This document shows positions 39,166-50,348 of a stretch of DNA of 50,348 nt, in pieces; position 1 is the first letter of the stretch, and the number at the start of each line of letters is the position of its first letter. The notes beneath the pieces were generated by a model. That model had not been told where the DNA came from. It saw nothing but the letters and a program-made list of their open reading frames with translations, and ran no database searches. The position numbers and the translations under genes are program-made. The DNA is from Nocardioides agariphilus (lineage in GTDB: Bacteria > Actinomycetota > Actinomycetes > Propionibacteriales > Nocardioidaceae): assembly GCF_015352445.1 (NCBI RefSeq), contig NZ_JADKPO010000034.1:1-50348 (forward strand), in the 5' to 3' direction.

Positions 39166-40100
39166 AGCGGAGCTCCTGTCGGTGCGGGAAGGTGCGCGAG
39201 GTCGTCGCGCTGGGTGTCGGAGGTGAGCTCCAGGAACAGGTCCTCGAGACCGCCCTCGACGGGGCGCAGATCGGTGAGCACGATCGACTTCTCCACCGAG
39301 AGGCGCCCGACGTCGACCGGCTGTGCGTCCACGCGGAAGCCGAGCCCGACCGGCGTGTGCGAGATGCCGCGCTCGTCGAGCGCCGCGACGAGTCGGTCGT
39401 TGTCCTCGGCCACGACGAGGGTGCCGGCACCGCCGGCCCCTGCGAGGAGCTCGGCCTTGGTGCCGCGCGCCACGATCTTGCCGCGGCCGATCAGCAGCAT
39501 CTCGTCGGCGATCTGCTCGACCTCGTTGAGGAGGTGGCTGGACAGCAGCACGGTGCCGCCGCGGTCGGCGTACCCCTTGAGGAGACCGCGCATCCAGCGG
39601 ATGCCGGCCGGGTCGAGGCCGTTGGCCGGCTCGTCGAGGATCAGCACGGACGGGTCGCCGAGGAGGGCGTGGGCGATGCCGAGACGCTGGCGCATGCCCA
39701 GGGAGTAGTTGCGCACCCGTCGCCTGGACTCGGTGTCGTCGAGGGCGACCAGCGCGAGCATCTCCTCGACCCTCGACATCGGCAGGCCCATCGTGCGGGC
39801 GCCCAGCGTGAGCACCTCGCGGCCGGTGCGGCCGGCGTGCTGGGCGGACGCGTCGAGGAGCACCCCGACGTGACGGCCCGGGTTGGGGATGTCGTGGAAG
39901 TGGAGGCCGCCGATCGTGACCTCGCCCCTGGTCGCCGGCGTCAGCCCGACCATGACCCGCATGGTGGTGGTCTTGCCGGCGCCGTTGGGTCCGAGGAAGC
40001 CGGTGACCGTGCCCGGCTTGCACGTGAAGCTGATGTCGTCGACCGCGACGAAGTTCCCATAGTCCCTGGTGAGCCCTTCGACCTTGATCATGGCGGCCAT
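39162..40100 (-). CDS. ABC transporter ATP-binding protein
   Basis: A 312-residue ATPase: Walker A GPNGAGKTTT, Q-loop region HVGVLLDASAQHAGRTGREVL, signature YSLGMRQRLGIA, Walker B SVLILDEPANGLDP and switch His LLSSHLL. A C-terminal extension (DUF4162-like, about 225-312) follows. The start is MAAMIK (ATG 40100) or nine bases downstream. It is co-translated with the permease. The divergent histidine kinase starts 123 bp away, so regulation of this exporter by that system is likely. Confidence 0.93.
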   Translation of the reverse strand: MAAMIKVEGLTRDYGNFVAVDDISFTCKPGTVTGFLGPNGAGKTTTMRVMVGLTPATRGEVTIGGLHFHDIPNPGRHVGVLLDASAQHAGRTGREVLTLGARTMGLPMSRVEEMLALVALDDTESRRRVRNYSLGMRQRLGIAHALLGDPSVLILDEPANGLDPAGIRWMRGLLKGYADRGGTVLLSSHLLNEVEQIADEMLLIGRGKIVARGTKAELLAGAGGAGTLVVAEDNDRLVAALDERGISHTPVGLGFRVDAQPVDVGRLSVEKSIVLTDLRPVEGGLEDLFLELTSDTQRDDLAHLPAPTGAPL

Positions 40101-40223
40101 CTTGCCAACCCCCACCCCCACCCGGCATCGACCCCCGGGCTGGACGGGGCCGACGAAAGTAGGGGGCTCACGGCATACTCGCGTCCGGTGCTCGACGTCG
40201 TACGGCGGCTCTAGCCTGGTCCC

Positions 40224-41375
40224 ATGGACGGTCCTGCTCCCCTGGCCGTGCACCGCCCGGTCACGGGTTGGGGTGTGGTGGCCCGGCTGGTCGGGGTCGC
40301 GTTCATCAGCACGATCGCCCTGGTCTCCGTCCCCGACCATCGCCACGGGAGCTGGCTGGCTGCCGAGATCTCGGCGGGCGCGGTCTCCTTGGCGCTCGTC
40401 CACTGGCGGCGGCGGTGGCCGTTGCCCATCGCCCTGGTGACCACCGCCATCAGCGGGTTCGCTGCCCTGGCCGCTGGTCCCGCCGTGCTGGCCGCGGTGT
40501 CACTGGCCACGCGGCGCGTCTACTGGCAGGTGGCCGTGACGGGGGTCGTCAGCATCTGCTGCGCCCAGCTCTTCTCCAAGGCCCAGCCCGACAACAACGA
40601 CACGTGGTGGGTCGACCTCATCGTCAACGTGATCGTCACCGCTGGAGTCCTCGGCTGGGGCCTCTACATCGGGTCGCGGCGCGAGCTGGTCTGGACGCTC
40701 GAGCAGCGCGCCGACCGCGCGGAGGCCGAACAGGAGCTGCGGGTGTCGCAGGCTCGCAGCACCGAACGTGCCCGCATCGCCCGAGAGATGCACGACGTGC
40801 TGGCCCACCGCATCTCACAGATCTCCATGCACGCTGGCGCTCTCGGGTTCCGTGCCGACCTCGACGCCGAGGAGCTGCGCGCCAACGCCAACGTCATCCG
40901 CGACCTCGCCAACAACGCGCTGACCGACCTGCGCAGTGTGCTCGGCGTGCTCCGCGACCCCGAGACCGGCGAGCTGGCCAGCAGCCCGCAGCCCACCTTC
41001 TCGGACCTGCCGAACCTGGTCGAGCAGGCTCGGGAGGCCGGCGTGCACGTCGAGTTCTCCGACCACCTGCTCTCCGACGAGCCCGTCCCCGACGTGGTCG
41101 GCCGCACGCTGTACCGCATCGTCCAAGAGGGCATCACCAACGCGGGCAAGCACGCGCCGGGAGCCGTCGTCCGCATCGAGGTCAGCGGCTCACCGGACGA
41201 CGGGGTCGCCATCGTGCTGCGCAACCCGCTCGGGTTCGGACCCTCGCGGACCCCTGGTGCGGGACTGGGCCTGATCGGTCTCGCCGAGCGCGCTGAGCTG
41301 CGTGGCGGGCGCCTGGAAGGCCGCCGCGACGGTCAGCAGTTCGTGCTCCGCGGCTGGATACCGTGGGCGGCCTGA
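40224..41375 (+). CDS. NarL-type (HisKA_3) sensor histidine kinase
   Basis: A 383-residue kinase with four to five N-terminal transmembrane segments (1-150) and no large outer loop, suggesting membrane sensing. The dimerisation box is ERARIAREMHDVLAHRISQISMHAGAL, with the conserved His, and the ATPase domain has YRIVQEGITNAGKHAPGA (N-box) and GAGLGLIGLAERAELRGG (G-box). It diverges from the ABC exporter genes. The stop shares its A with the ATG of the regulator. Confidence 0.93.
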   Translation: MDGPAPLAVHRPVTGWGVVARLVGVAFISTIALVSVPDHRHGSWLAAEISAGAVSLALVHWRRRWPLPIALVTTAISGFAALAAGPAVLAAVSLATRRVYWQVAVTGVVSICCAQLFSKAQPDNNDTWWVDLIVNVIVTAGVLGWGLYIGSRRELVWTLEQRADRAEAEQELRVSQARSTERARIAREMHDVLAHRISQISMHAGALGFRADLDAEELRANANVIRDLANNALTDLRSVLGVLRDPETGELASSPQPTFSDLPNLVEQAREAGVHVEFSDHLLSDEPVPDVVGRTLYRIVQEGITNAGKHAPGAVVRIEVSGSPDDGVAIVLRNPLGFGPSRTPGAGLGLIGLAERAELRGGRLEGRRDGQQFVLRGWIPWAA

Positions 41376-42034
41376 TGGAGAAGCGACCCGATGCCACCCG
41401 CCTGCTGATCGTCGACGACGACCCGCTGGTCCGTTCGGCACTCACCTTCATGCTCGGCGGGCAGCCCGATCTCGTGGTGGTGGGCCAGGCCGGCGATGGC
41501 CTCGAGGGCATCGCGATGGCGGCGCGGCTGCGTCCCGACGTGGTGCTGATGGATATCCGGATGCCGCGGATGAACGGTCTCGACGCCACTCGTCAGCTGC
41601 TCGCCTCCGAGCATCCGCCGCACGTGCTGGTGCTGACCACCTTCGATGCCGACGAGTACGTCGTCGAGGCGCTGGCCGCCGGCGCCGACGGGTTCCTCCT
41701 CAAGGACACCGCGCCGCGCGAGGTGGTCGACGCGATCCGCAAGGTCGCGCAAGGTGACCCCATGCTGTCGCCCACCGTCACCCGGTCACTGATCCGGCAG
41801 GTGGCCGCGGCCACCCGCTCCCCCGAGGCTGCGGCACGCCTGGCCGACCTCACCGACCGCGAACGCGAGGTGGCACTGGCGGTCGGCCGCGGGCTGAGCA
41901 ATGCCGAGATCGCCGCCGAGCTCTACCTCTCGGTGCCGACGGTCAAGGCCCACGTGTCGAGGCTGTTCGACAAGCTCGAGGTCACCAACCGCGTCCAGAT
42001 CGCGCTCGCCGTCCACGACGCCGGCCAAAGCTGA
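41375..42034 (+). CDS. NarL/LuxR-family response regulator
   Basis: A 219-residue regulator. The receiver is LLIVDDDPLVRSALTFML with phospho-Asp in VVLMDIRMPRMNG, T in LVLTTFDADEYV and K in LLKDTAPR. The helix-turn-helix is LTDREREVALAVGRGLSNAEIAAELYLSVPTVKAHVSRLFDKL. It pairs with the kinase upstream through the TGATG overlap. Adjacent ABC exporter genes suggest a resistance-type circuit. Confidence 0.95.
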   Translation: MEKRPDATRLLIVDDDPLVRSALTFMLGGQPDLVVVGQAGDGLEGIAMAARLRPDVVLMDIRMPRMNGLDATRQLLASEHPPHVLVLTTFDADEYVVEALAAGADGFLLKDTAPREVVDAIRKVAQGDPMLSPTVTRSLIRQVAAATRSPEAAARLADLTDREREVALAVGRGLSNAEIAAELYLSVPTVKAHVSRLFDKLEVTNRVQIALAVHDAGQS

Positions 42035-42043
42035 CATCGAGTC

Positions 42044-44620
<2,577 letters not shown>

Positions 44621-44783
44621 GGGGCGAGGTTGGCCGGATTCGCCGCAATAGACCGGCCTAACTGGGCTAAACCACCTGTTGTGACTAGGTCTTTGGTGGC
44701 AAAGGGTCGACTAGACATCTAGACGGGCGGCACCGAACTCACCCGTCCGTGCCGAACTGGCCGACCAAGCCGCGCCCGGCGTG

Positions 44784-47024
44784 CTAGCGCGGCCGGATCC
44801 ACGCCGTTCGAGCCGAACGGGGACCGGTGCCCTCGGCGTTGGAGGCCGCGACCGCGAACCGGTAGCGACCAGCCAGCAGGGTCAGCGTCAGCGAGCGCTT
44901 CGTGGGTGGCATGAAGAACGTGCGGGACAGCACCGACCGGCCGTCCGGCCTCGCCTTCCACACCTTCAGGACGTACCCGTTCAACAGCGAGCTGCCGACG
45001 CTCGTCGGTTGGCGCCACGAGACCCGCACCGTCAGCGGGCGTCCCGACCTGCCTCTCGTCGCCCTGAGACCCTGCGGAGCCGAAGGTACGGCGCTCCCGG
45101 TGGTCGGCGTACTGGTCGGCGTACTCGTCGGCGTGCTGGTGGTCGTGGTCGTCGTGGTGCTCGTGACGGTCGGGCTCACGGTCGGGCTCACGGTCGGGGT
45201 CACGGTCGGGGTCACGGTCGGGGTCGAGGTCGTCGGGGTCGAGGTCGATGGCGTGCCCGAGAACGTGCCGGTGGTCGCCGAGCGGCTGGCCGCCGGGCCG
45301 GTTCCGGCACTGTTCACGGCGGATACCTGCAGCGTGTAGCCGGTGTTCGAGGCAAGCGGCGCCAGCGTGTAGGACCGCGTGTCCGCGGGCACCGTCACCT
45401 CCTGACCGCCCCCCGTGACGACGTACGACGTCACGGGTGCTCCCCCGTCGTCCGCGGGCGGGTCCCACACCAGGCGCAGACCGTGGGCTGCGCCGTCTCG
45501 CTCGATGGCCTCGACCACGGGTGCGCTCGGCGGCGTGGCGGCGTGCGTCGTGCCGGGGCAGCCGTCGACCGTCAGGGTGTAGGTGCCGACCGAGCCGTAG
45601 TCGCTGTAGCCGAGCGTCACATCTGTGAGCCCGACGCCGTCGACCTCGAGGTAGTAGGTGCCCGGACCGACGTTCGGCGCGACGGCCGAGGCCATCCCGG
45701 TGAGCACCGGCGACCACGTGCCACCACGGGCCGCGGGTGGCGCCGAGACAGCCACCTCGGAGCCGCTCGCGTCGAGCAGGCGCAGCTGCGTGTCGAGGTC
45801 TGGTCCGAGTGCTGCGGGCGTGAGGGACGCGGACAGGGTGCCGGTGCAGGCCCTGGTCACCTCGAAGACGTCGACGTCGGTGCGAGTCGTGATCAGCCCG
45901 TCCACCGACACGGTGCCCTCTCCTAGAGGACGCGCGGCACCGCGCGTGTCGCCGTAGTCGTCGCTGACCAGGGTCGGCCCGTTCTGGGCGATCACCGCGA
46001 AGTCGTCCTCGGTCTGCGTGGCGCCGGAGTAGTCGCCGTTGGAGAACTGCGTCAGCGGCGTGTAGCCCGCCCCCATCAGGGGCGACCAGATCTTGGTGCC
46101 GGTGGAGTCCTGGTAGTAGGGCGCGGAGCCCAGTCCGTCGTGGGAGAGCCCCAACGTGTGACCGATCTCGTGGCTGACGATCTCGGCGATCTGCGCGGCG
46201 GTGTAGGTCGGCGTCGGCAGCACGAAGGCAGGGTCGTAGGACGCCGAGGTGATGTAGTCGAACACCCCGACGTAGGCAACGCCTGCGCACCCGCCGCCGC
46301 ACACGATCGTGCGCATCCCGGTGTCACTGGTGATGGCGGCGCGCATGCCGTACGACGCGTCCTCGGTCGAGGTGCGCAACAGCCCCGCGGTCCCCGGGTC
46401 CTCGGTGGTGACGTCGATGTTGAAGGGTGCGTAGTCCTCGGCGACCCGGGCCCAGACCTCCTGCACGACATCGAGCTCGCTGTCGGAGAAGTCCGCGCTC
46501 CCGTCGCGCGTGTAGGCGGCCACGTCGATGACGGGATGCGTCGCGTCGTTCCACGCGGTGCCGCTGACGGTGTGGCCGTCGAAGTCGAGGAAGAGCTTGC
46601 GGGTGGCGTTGGGTCGCGAGTGCAGCGTGAAGGTGTCGGGGTAGGGGAACGCGGCCGCGGCAGGTCCCGTCGTGGACCCCGTCGTGGATTCGATGATGGC
46701 CACCGGGTCGTCGGCTGCGTGGTCGCGCTCGACGTAGAAGAGGTGTCCGGTGACGTCGACCCAGGCCGAGGAGTCCTCGGCCAGCACCCGGCGCAGCCGC
46801 GCCGGCGTCATGCTGCTGCGCGCCGCGGCCACCTCGAGATGGCTTCCGAGCGCGTCGATGGCCGCCTTGCCGTGTGCCCGCTTGGCGATCAGGTGACTCT
46901 CGGCGCGAGGTGTGCCGGCACCCGCCGCGGGACCGGTCGCGAGCACGGCAGCGCAGATGGGTGCGACCAGGAGCAGGACAGCACCCACAGCTGCGGGGCC
47001 GACGTAGGGGGACGTCGTAGGCAC
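44784..47024 (-). CDS. Paralogous secreted metalloprotease with short Thr/Pro/Ser linker
   Basis: A ~746-residue paralogue of the preceding protein, co-linear over almost its full length. It has a signal sequence ([25 protein letters not shown]), shared blocks NATRKLFLDFDGHTVSGTAWNDATHPV and YGMRAAITSDTGMRTIVCGGGCAGVAY, and the zinc site VSHEIGHTLGLSHDG. The FN3 domains match too, but the linker is different: TSTPT/TVSPT-type repeats instead of PT. I prefer GTG 47024 because it aligns with the paralogue's start (PTTSPYVG against RTTSPRVG); an upstream ATG at 47078 is possible. Tandem duplication followed by linker divergence is evident. Confidence 0.85.
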   Translation of the reverse strand: MPTTSPYVGPAAVGAVLLLVAPICAAVLATGPAAGAGTPRAESHLIAKRAHGKAAIDALGSHLEVAAARSSMTPARLRRVLAEDSSAWVDVTGHLFYVERDHAADDPVAIIESTTGSTTGPAAAAFPYPDTFTLHSRPNATRKLFLDFDGHTVSGTAWNDATHPVIDVAAYTRDGSADFSDSELDVVQEVWARVAEDYAPFNIDVTTEDPGTAGLLRTSTEDASYGMRAAITSDTGMRTIVCGGGCAGVAYVGVFDYITSASYDPAFVLPTPTYTAAQIAEIVSHEIGHTLGLSHDGLGSAPYYQDSTGTKIWSPLMGAGYTPLTQFSNGDYSGATQTEDDFAVIAQNGPTLVSDDYGDTRGAARPLGEGTVSVDGLITTRTDVDVFEVTRACTGTLSASLTPAALGPDLDTQLRLLDASGSEVAVSAPPAARGGTWSPVLTGMASAVAPNVGPGTYYLEVDGVGLTDVTLGYSDYGSVGTYTLTVDGCPGTTHAATPPSAPVVEAIERDGAAHGLRLVWDPPADDGGAPVTSYVVTGGGQEVTVPADTRSYTLAPLASNTGYTLQVSAVNSAGTGPAASRSATTGTFSGTPSTSTPTTSTPTVTPTVTPTVSPTVSPTVTSTTTTTTTSTPTSTPTSTPTTGSAVPSAPQGLRATRGRSGRPLTVRVSWRQPTSVGSSLLNGYVLKVWKARPDGRSVLSRTFFMPPTKRSLTLTLLAGRYRFAVAASNAEGTGPRSARTAWIRPR

Positions 47025-47116
47025 GGGGACAGGGTGACGGAGCCCGTGGCTGTGCACCGGCCGATTCCGGTGGATCACACCGGTTGCGCGCGATTCGGCT
47101 AGACAGGCGCTGGTGG

Positions 47117-47284
47117 CTAGTGTCGCGCGTCGGGAGTTGTTGAACGGTTGGCGTGCTCAGGGTGTGTGCGTCGCAAGGCGCCGGAGCGAAGCCATACCCG
47201 GTCGTCTCGCGAGCGACGGCAACGCTGGGAGGTGCGCGCCATGGGTGCGCGAAGCGCACAAGAACTCCCGACGCGCGGCGCTAG
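47117..47284. repeat. 168-bp MITE-like inverted-repeat element
   Basis: The 26-bp ends CTAGTGTCGCGCGTCGGGAG... (47117-47142) and their inverted copy (47259-47284) agree at 23 of 26 positions, and both ends finish in CTAG. Inside is a perfect short hairpin GTGCGC-GAA-GCGCAC (47245-47259). There is no transposase ORF. The right end overlaps the stop codon of the adjacent MBL gene. The architecture fits a miniature inverted-repeat element or a structured RNA or terminator. Confidence 0.55.
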
Positions 47285-48039
47285 ACGTCGAAGCGAGCGC
47301 CGGCGACCGCGAGGTCGATCTCGCCGGCGAACTGCTCCTTGGCCTCGGCGACGGCCAGGGCCGGGTCGTACCACGGCGGCACGTGGGTCAGGACGAGTCG
47401 CCCACTGTTGCCGTGGGCGGCGGCTCGGCCGCAGTCGGCGCCGGTGAGGTGCAGATCGGGCGGGTTGTCGTCGCCGCTGCGAAACGACGCCTCGGCGAGG
47501 AGCAGGTCGGCGCCCGTGGCGAGGTCGTCGAGACCCTCGCACGGCCCGGTGTCCCCGGAGTACGCGAACGTGCGGCCACCAGCCACGACCCGGAAGCCGT
47601 ACGCCGGCACGGGATGCACGACCGGAACCGGTTCGATGGTGAACGGGCCGACGGCGACGCTCTCGCCGAGAGTGAGGAAGTCGAACACGCTGCTCATGCC
47701 GGGATCGGCCGGGAGACCGTAGGCGGCGGCCATTCGCTCGGCGGTACCGTCGGGACCCCACACGGGCAGACGTGGCTGGGCGCCGTCGGGGTGGTAGGCG
47801 CGCAGCACGTAGTAGCCGCAGAGGTCGGCGCAGTGGTCGGGATGCAGGTGGCTGACGAAGACGGCGTCGACCGCGAGCGGGTCGACGTAGCGCTGCAGGG
47901 CACCCAGCGATCCCGAGCCGAGGTCGAACAGCGCCCGCCAGGTGCGGCTGGCAGCGTCGTCATGCTCGACGAGGTAGCAGCTGGCCGGCGAGTCGGGCCC
48001 GGGATAGGAGCCCGAGCACCCGACGACGGTGATCCTCAT
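47281..48039 (-). CDS. Rv1339-like metallo-beta-lactamase-fold protein
   Basis: A 252-residue cytoplasmic MBL with the RNase Z/Rv1339-like core: [27 protein letters not shown], then [24 protein letters not shown] (HxHxDH zinc site), [13 protein letters not shown] and the terminal His in [12 protein letters not shown]. Rv1339 of M. tuberculosis, an atypical cAMP phosphodiesterase, lies beside murI as here; this and the length make orthology likely. The ATG overlaps murI (ATGA). Its TAG lies in the right end of the MITE-like element, so the C-terminus may have been altered. Confidence 0.88.
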   Translation of the reverse strand: MRITVVGCSGSYPGPDSPASCYLVEHDDAASRTWRALFDLGSGSLGALQRYVDPLAVDAVFVSHLHPDHCADLCGYYVLRAYHPDGAQPRLPVWGPDGTAERMAAAYGLPADPGMSSVFDFLTLGESVAVGPFTIEPVPVVHPVPAYGFRVVAGGRTFAYSGDTGPCEGLDDLATGADLLLAEASFRSGDDNPPDLHLTGADCGRAAAHGNSGRLVLTHVPPWYDPALAVAEAKEQFAGEIDLAVAGARFDV

Positions 48040-48893
48040 GAGACCACCCCGAACAGGCCCGGGGTGCCCACGAACTGGCGCGCGTCGGCGAGCTCGGGGC
48101 CGAGGAACCGTCGACCGATCCGCTCGAACTCCTCGGGCGAGCCGGTGGTCAAGAAGCGGTAGGTCGGCTCCCCCGACTCGCGCATCAGGCCGGTCGACAC
48201 GAGCATCTTGTAGACGTCCTTGGCGCACTCCTCGGCACTGCTGACCAGGGTCACGCCATCGCCTATCACGTAGGAGATGACACCGGTCAGCAGTGGGTAG
48301 TGCGTGCAGCCGAGGATCAGCGTGTCGACCCCGGCTGCCACCAGCGGGTCGAGGTAGTCGTGGGCGACACCGATGAGCTCGTCCCCGCCCGTGACGCCGG
48401 CCTCGACGAAGTCGACGAAGCGCGGGCAGACCTGGGTGGAGAGCGTGACGTGCGGCGCCGCTGCGAAGGCGTCGTCGTAGGCCATCGACTCGGCCGTCGA
48501 TCGCGTGCAGATCACGCCGATGTCGCCGCTGCGGCTGGCCGCCACTGCTCGCCTGACCGCCGGCAGGATCACCTCCACCACCGGGACGTCGTAACGCTCC
48601 CGCGCGTCGCGGAGCATCGCCGCGCTCGCGGAGTTGCAGGCGATGACCAGGGCCTTGACCCCCAGGGTGACCAGGTGGTCGAGACACTCCAGCGCGTACT
48701 CGCGGACCTCACCGATCGGCTTGGGTCCGTAGGGCTGACGGGCGGTGTCGCCGACGTAGAGGATGGATTCGTGGGGTAGCTGGTCGATCACGGAACGGGC
48801 GACGGTCAGCCCACCGAAACCCGAGTCGAAGATGCCGATCGGAGCGTCCACGCCAGGGGACACCGCGCCGCCCGTGGGCCTCTCTTCCTGCAC
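48036..48893 (-). CDS. murI: Glutamate racemase
   Basis: A 285-residue cofactor-independent racemase making D-glutamate for peptidoglycan. Catalytic Cys residues are in [12 protein letters not shown] and [52 protein letters not shown] is the family N-terminus. The GTG start includes a short extension before APIGIFDSG; a downstream GTG (VSPGVD) is equally possible. It is co-translated with the MBL gene. Confidence 0.96.
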   Translation of the reverse strand: MQEERPTGGAVSPGVDAPIGIFDSGFGGLTVARSVIDQLPHESILYVGDTARQPYGPKPIGEVREYALECLDHLVTLGVKALVIACNSASAAMLRDARERYDVPVVEVILPAVRRAVAASRSGDIGVICTRSTAESMAYDDAFAAAPHVTLSTQVCPRFVDFVEAGVTGGDELIGVAHDYLDPLVAAGVDTLILGCTHYPLLTGVISYVIGDGVTLVSSAEECAKDVYKMLVSTGLMRESGEPTYRFLTTGSPEEFERIGRRFLGPELADARQFVGTPGLFGVVS

Positions 48894-48982
48894 CCGGAAA
48901 GGCTAGGGGCTGCACTGGCCGCACGCATGCCGACGCGACCGAGATCACGTTGGCCGCCCCGACCTCCGCGTAGCGTGGGCCC

Positions 48983-50023
48983 ATGCTCCTTCCCCGTGCG
49001 GCGCTCTCGGCCGCGGTCTGCACAGCAGCTCTCGTCGTGTCGGCAGCGACGCCCATCGTCCCTGCCGCCATCGCCTCGCCCACCCGCAGCGCCACCGCGC
49101 CCGATGAGATCACCCGCGTGGTGGTGATCTCCGTCGACGGGCTCAACCCGACGGCGCTGTCCCGGCTGGGTCGGGCCAAGACCCCGACGTTCCACCGGCT
49201 CATCGACGAGGGGGCCTCGACGCTCAACGCGCGCACCGAGGTCGAGAAGACCATCACGCTGCCCAACCACACGGGGATGGTGACCAGCCGACGCATCGAC
49301 AAGGCGTACGGCGGGCACGGGGTCACCTGGAACGACGACCGCCTCGTGCCGCGGACAGTCCAGCGCGCGGCCGGCCATCCCGTGGGATCGGTGTTCTCCT
49401 CCCTGGACCGGGCGGGCCTGGACGCCGCGCTGTTCGCCTCCAAGAGCAAGTTCAAGCTGTTCAAGAGGTCGTGGCCCTCGGGGGTCGACCGGATGGTGAT
49501 CCAGGGCTACAACCCGACGCTGGTCGACGACGTCGACCAGGACCTGACCACGCAGTGGCGGGCGCTGACGTTCGTCCATCTCTCCTTGCCCGACGTCAAG
49601 GGCCACGCCTACGGGTGGCTCTCGGCGCCGTACCTCAAGGCCGTGGAGCAGACCGACGACCGGATCGCGGAGATCCTCGACACGGTCACCGCCACCACCG
49701 CGTCCAGCGACCACACGCTGGTCGTCGTCACCTCCGACCACGGCGGCAAGGGCAAGGGCCACTCCAACCCAGGCCTGCTGGCCGACTACCGGATCCCGTT
49801 CTTCGTCTGGGGCCCTGGAGTGCCGGCCGGCGTCGACCTCTACGACCTCAACCCGACGTACCGCGATCCCGGCACCCGCCGTCCCGGCTATGGCGCCAAC
49901 CGTCAGCCCATCCGCAACGCCGACGTCGCCAACCTGGTGCTCGACGTACTCGGCCTGCCAGCCATCCCCCACAGCGAGCTCGACGCCGACCAGGACCTCG
50001 AGGTCTTCACCCCGACGCCCTGA
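48983..50023 (+). CDS. Exported alkaline phosphatase/nucleotide pyrophosphatase-type protein
   Basis: A 346-residue secreted enzyme with a signal peptide (AALSAAVCTAALVVSAATPIVPAAIAS). It belongs to the alkaline phosphatase superfamily, type I phosphodiesterase/NPP branch. VVVISVDGLNPTAL holds the first metal Asp. EKTITLPNHTGMVTS holds the nucleophilic Thr/Ser region, HLSLPDVKGHAYGW the second site, and VVVTSDHGGKGKGHSN the third Asp-His and following His. It probably cleaves phosphodiesters or pyrophosphates outside the membrane; the substrate is unknown. It is divergent from murI. Confidence 0.85.
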   Translation: MLLPRAALSAAVCTAALVVSAATPIVPAAIASPTRSATAPDEITRVVVISVDGLNPTALSRLGRAKTPTFHRLIDEGASTLNARTEVEKTITLPNHTGMVTSRRIDKAYGGHGVTWNDDRLVPRTVQRAAGHPVGSVFSSLDRAGLDAALFASKSKFKLFKRSWPSGVDRMVIQGYNPTLVDDVDQDLTTQWRALTFVHLSLPDVKGHAYGWLSAPYLKAVEQTDDRIAEILDTVTATTASSDHTLVVVTSDHGGKGKGHSNPGLLADYRIPFFVWGPGVPAGVDLYDLNPTYRDPGTRRPGYGANRQPIRNADVANLVLDVLGLPAIPHSELDADQDLEVFTPTP

Positions 50024-50052
50024 TCGCTGCTGCCAGGCCCGCACCGTTCGCT

Positions 50053-50348
50053 GGTTGAGGAGGTTGCGCAGCAACCGTCTCGAAACCCGGTGGGTGTCGT
50101 TGGTTGAGGAGGGCGCGCCGGTCTCTGCTGGTTGAGGAGGTTGCGCCGGTCTCCGCTGGTTGAGGAGGTTGCGCTAGCAACCGTCTCGAAACCCGGTGAG
50201 TGGACAGTCGCTCGCCCGTGTCGCTGGTTGAGGAGGTTGCGCGGTCTCTGCTGGTTGAGGAGGTTGCGCTAGCAACCGTCTCGAAACCCGGTGACCGCGA
50301 CGTCGGCGGTTCACTCGCGGGGTTTCGAGACAGGCGCTAGCGCGCCTT
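50053..50348. repeat. REP-like array of GGTTGAGGAGG palindromic elements
   Basis: GGTTGAGGAGG occurs six times in direct orientation (50053, 50102, 50130, 50158, 50226, 50253). Three copies continue through GTTGCGC(TA)GCAACC, a palindrome, to CGTCTCGAAACCCGGTG. The others are shortened to GCGCCGGTCTC or GCGGTCTC. From about 50319 an inverted copy (GGGGTTTCGAGACAGGCGCTAGCGC) runs to the window edge. It is intergenic, with no ORF I can support. Confidence 0.92.

Noticed and set aside
50053-50348. CRISPR array
   Set aside because: Units are palindromic, irregularly spaced (28-68 bp), partly truncated and without unique spacers of constant length; no cas genes are in the window.

Overview
The window is high-GC DNA with GTG starts, many 4-base ATGA/GTGA gene overlaps and a terminal array of GGTTGAGGAGG palindromic repeats. 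It looks like the chromosome of an actinobacterium, most likely a Nocardioides-type Nocardioidaceae member. That placement is inferred from composition, gene order and gene families; no rRNA is present.

Left part (1-13 kb): after a partial Thr/Pro-rich tail and an exported metallo-beta-lactamase-fold lipoprotein, there is a tight three-gene operon (1213-8287). It encodes a trypsin-like protease, a large STAND-type P-loop ATPase, and a trypsin-like protease fused to a DNA/RNA non-specific (EndoG/NUC-type) nuclease, with ATGA overlaps at both junctions. This is the clearest candidate for a conflict (anti-invader) system: sensor ATPase, activating protease, protease-nuclease effector. It is followed by a perfect bidirectional hairpin, a secreted beta-propeller, a flavodoxin-like protein, an ECF sigma/zinc anti-sigma pair and an OmpR-type two-component system.

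Middle (13-27.8 kb): a CFA-type methyltransferase, a coupled pair of repeat/propeller proteins (ELWxxDG repeats and a TIGR03032-type protein), an unusual Nramp-like transporter in an operon with a lipoprotein and a PRC-barrel-like protein, a LuxR-type regulator, a SigB/SigF-type sigma factor, a CDF cation exporter, a second ECF sigma with a membrane partner, an alpha/beta-hydrolase-like lipoprotein that seems to lack its nucleophile, and a small lipoprotein.

Second candidate system (27.9-33.3 kb): an ECF-like sigma factor, a coupled 178-residue protein, a 25-codon microprotein, a subtilisin-like (S8) protease and a TPR-CHAT (caspase-like) protease, all on the same strand. The microprotein ends in PYDEGH. 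The same hexapeptide is repeated four times in the S8 protease just before its catalytic domain, but with different synonymous codons. This suggests a selected peptide motif (processing site or docking tag) linking the microprotein to the protease. The set as a whole suggests proteolytic control of a dedicated sigma factor.

Right part (33.6-50.3 kb): housekeeping and envelope genes: a glycosidase-like propeller, a Cpn10-like protein, a DUF3618 protein, Bcp peroxiredoxin, tRNA-Leu(UAG), a PadR/HAAS pair, rdgB-rph, an ABC exporter with a divergent NarL-type two-component system, two tandem paralogous metzincin-like metalloproteases with long Pro/Thr linkers, an Rv1339-like MBL protein, murI and an exported phosphatase. 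The murI-MBL and rph-rdgB blocks, which are contiguous in Mycobacterium tuberculosis, are here split by about 9 kb. That interval ends at a 168-bp MITE-like inverted-repeat element touching the MBL stop codon.
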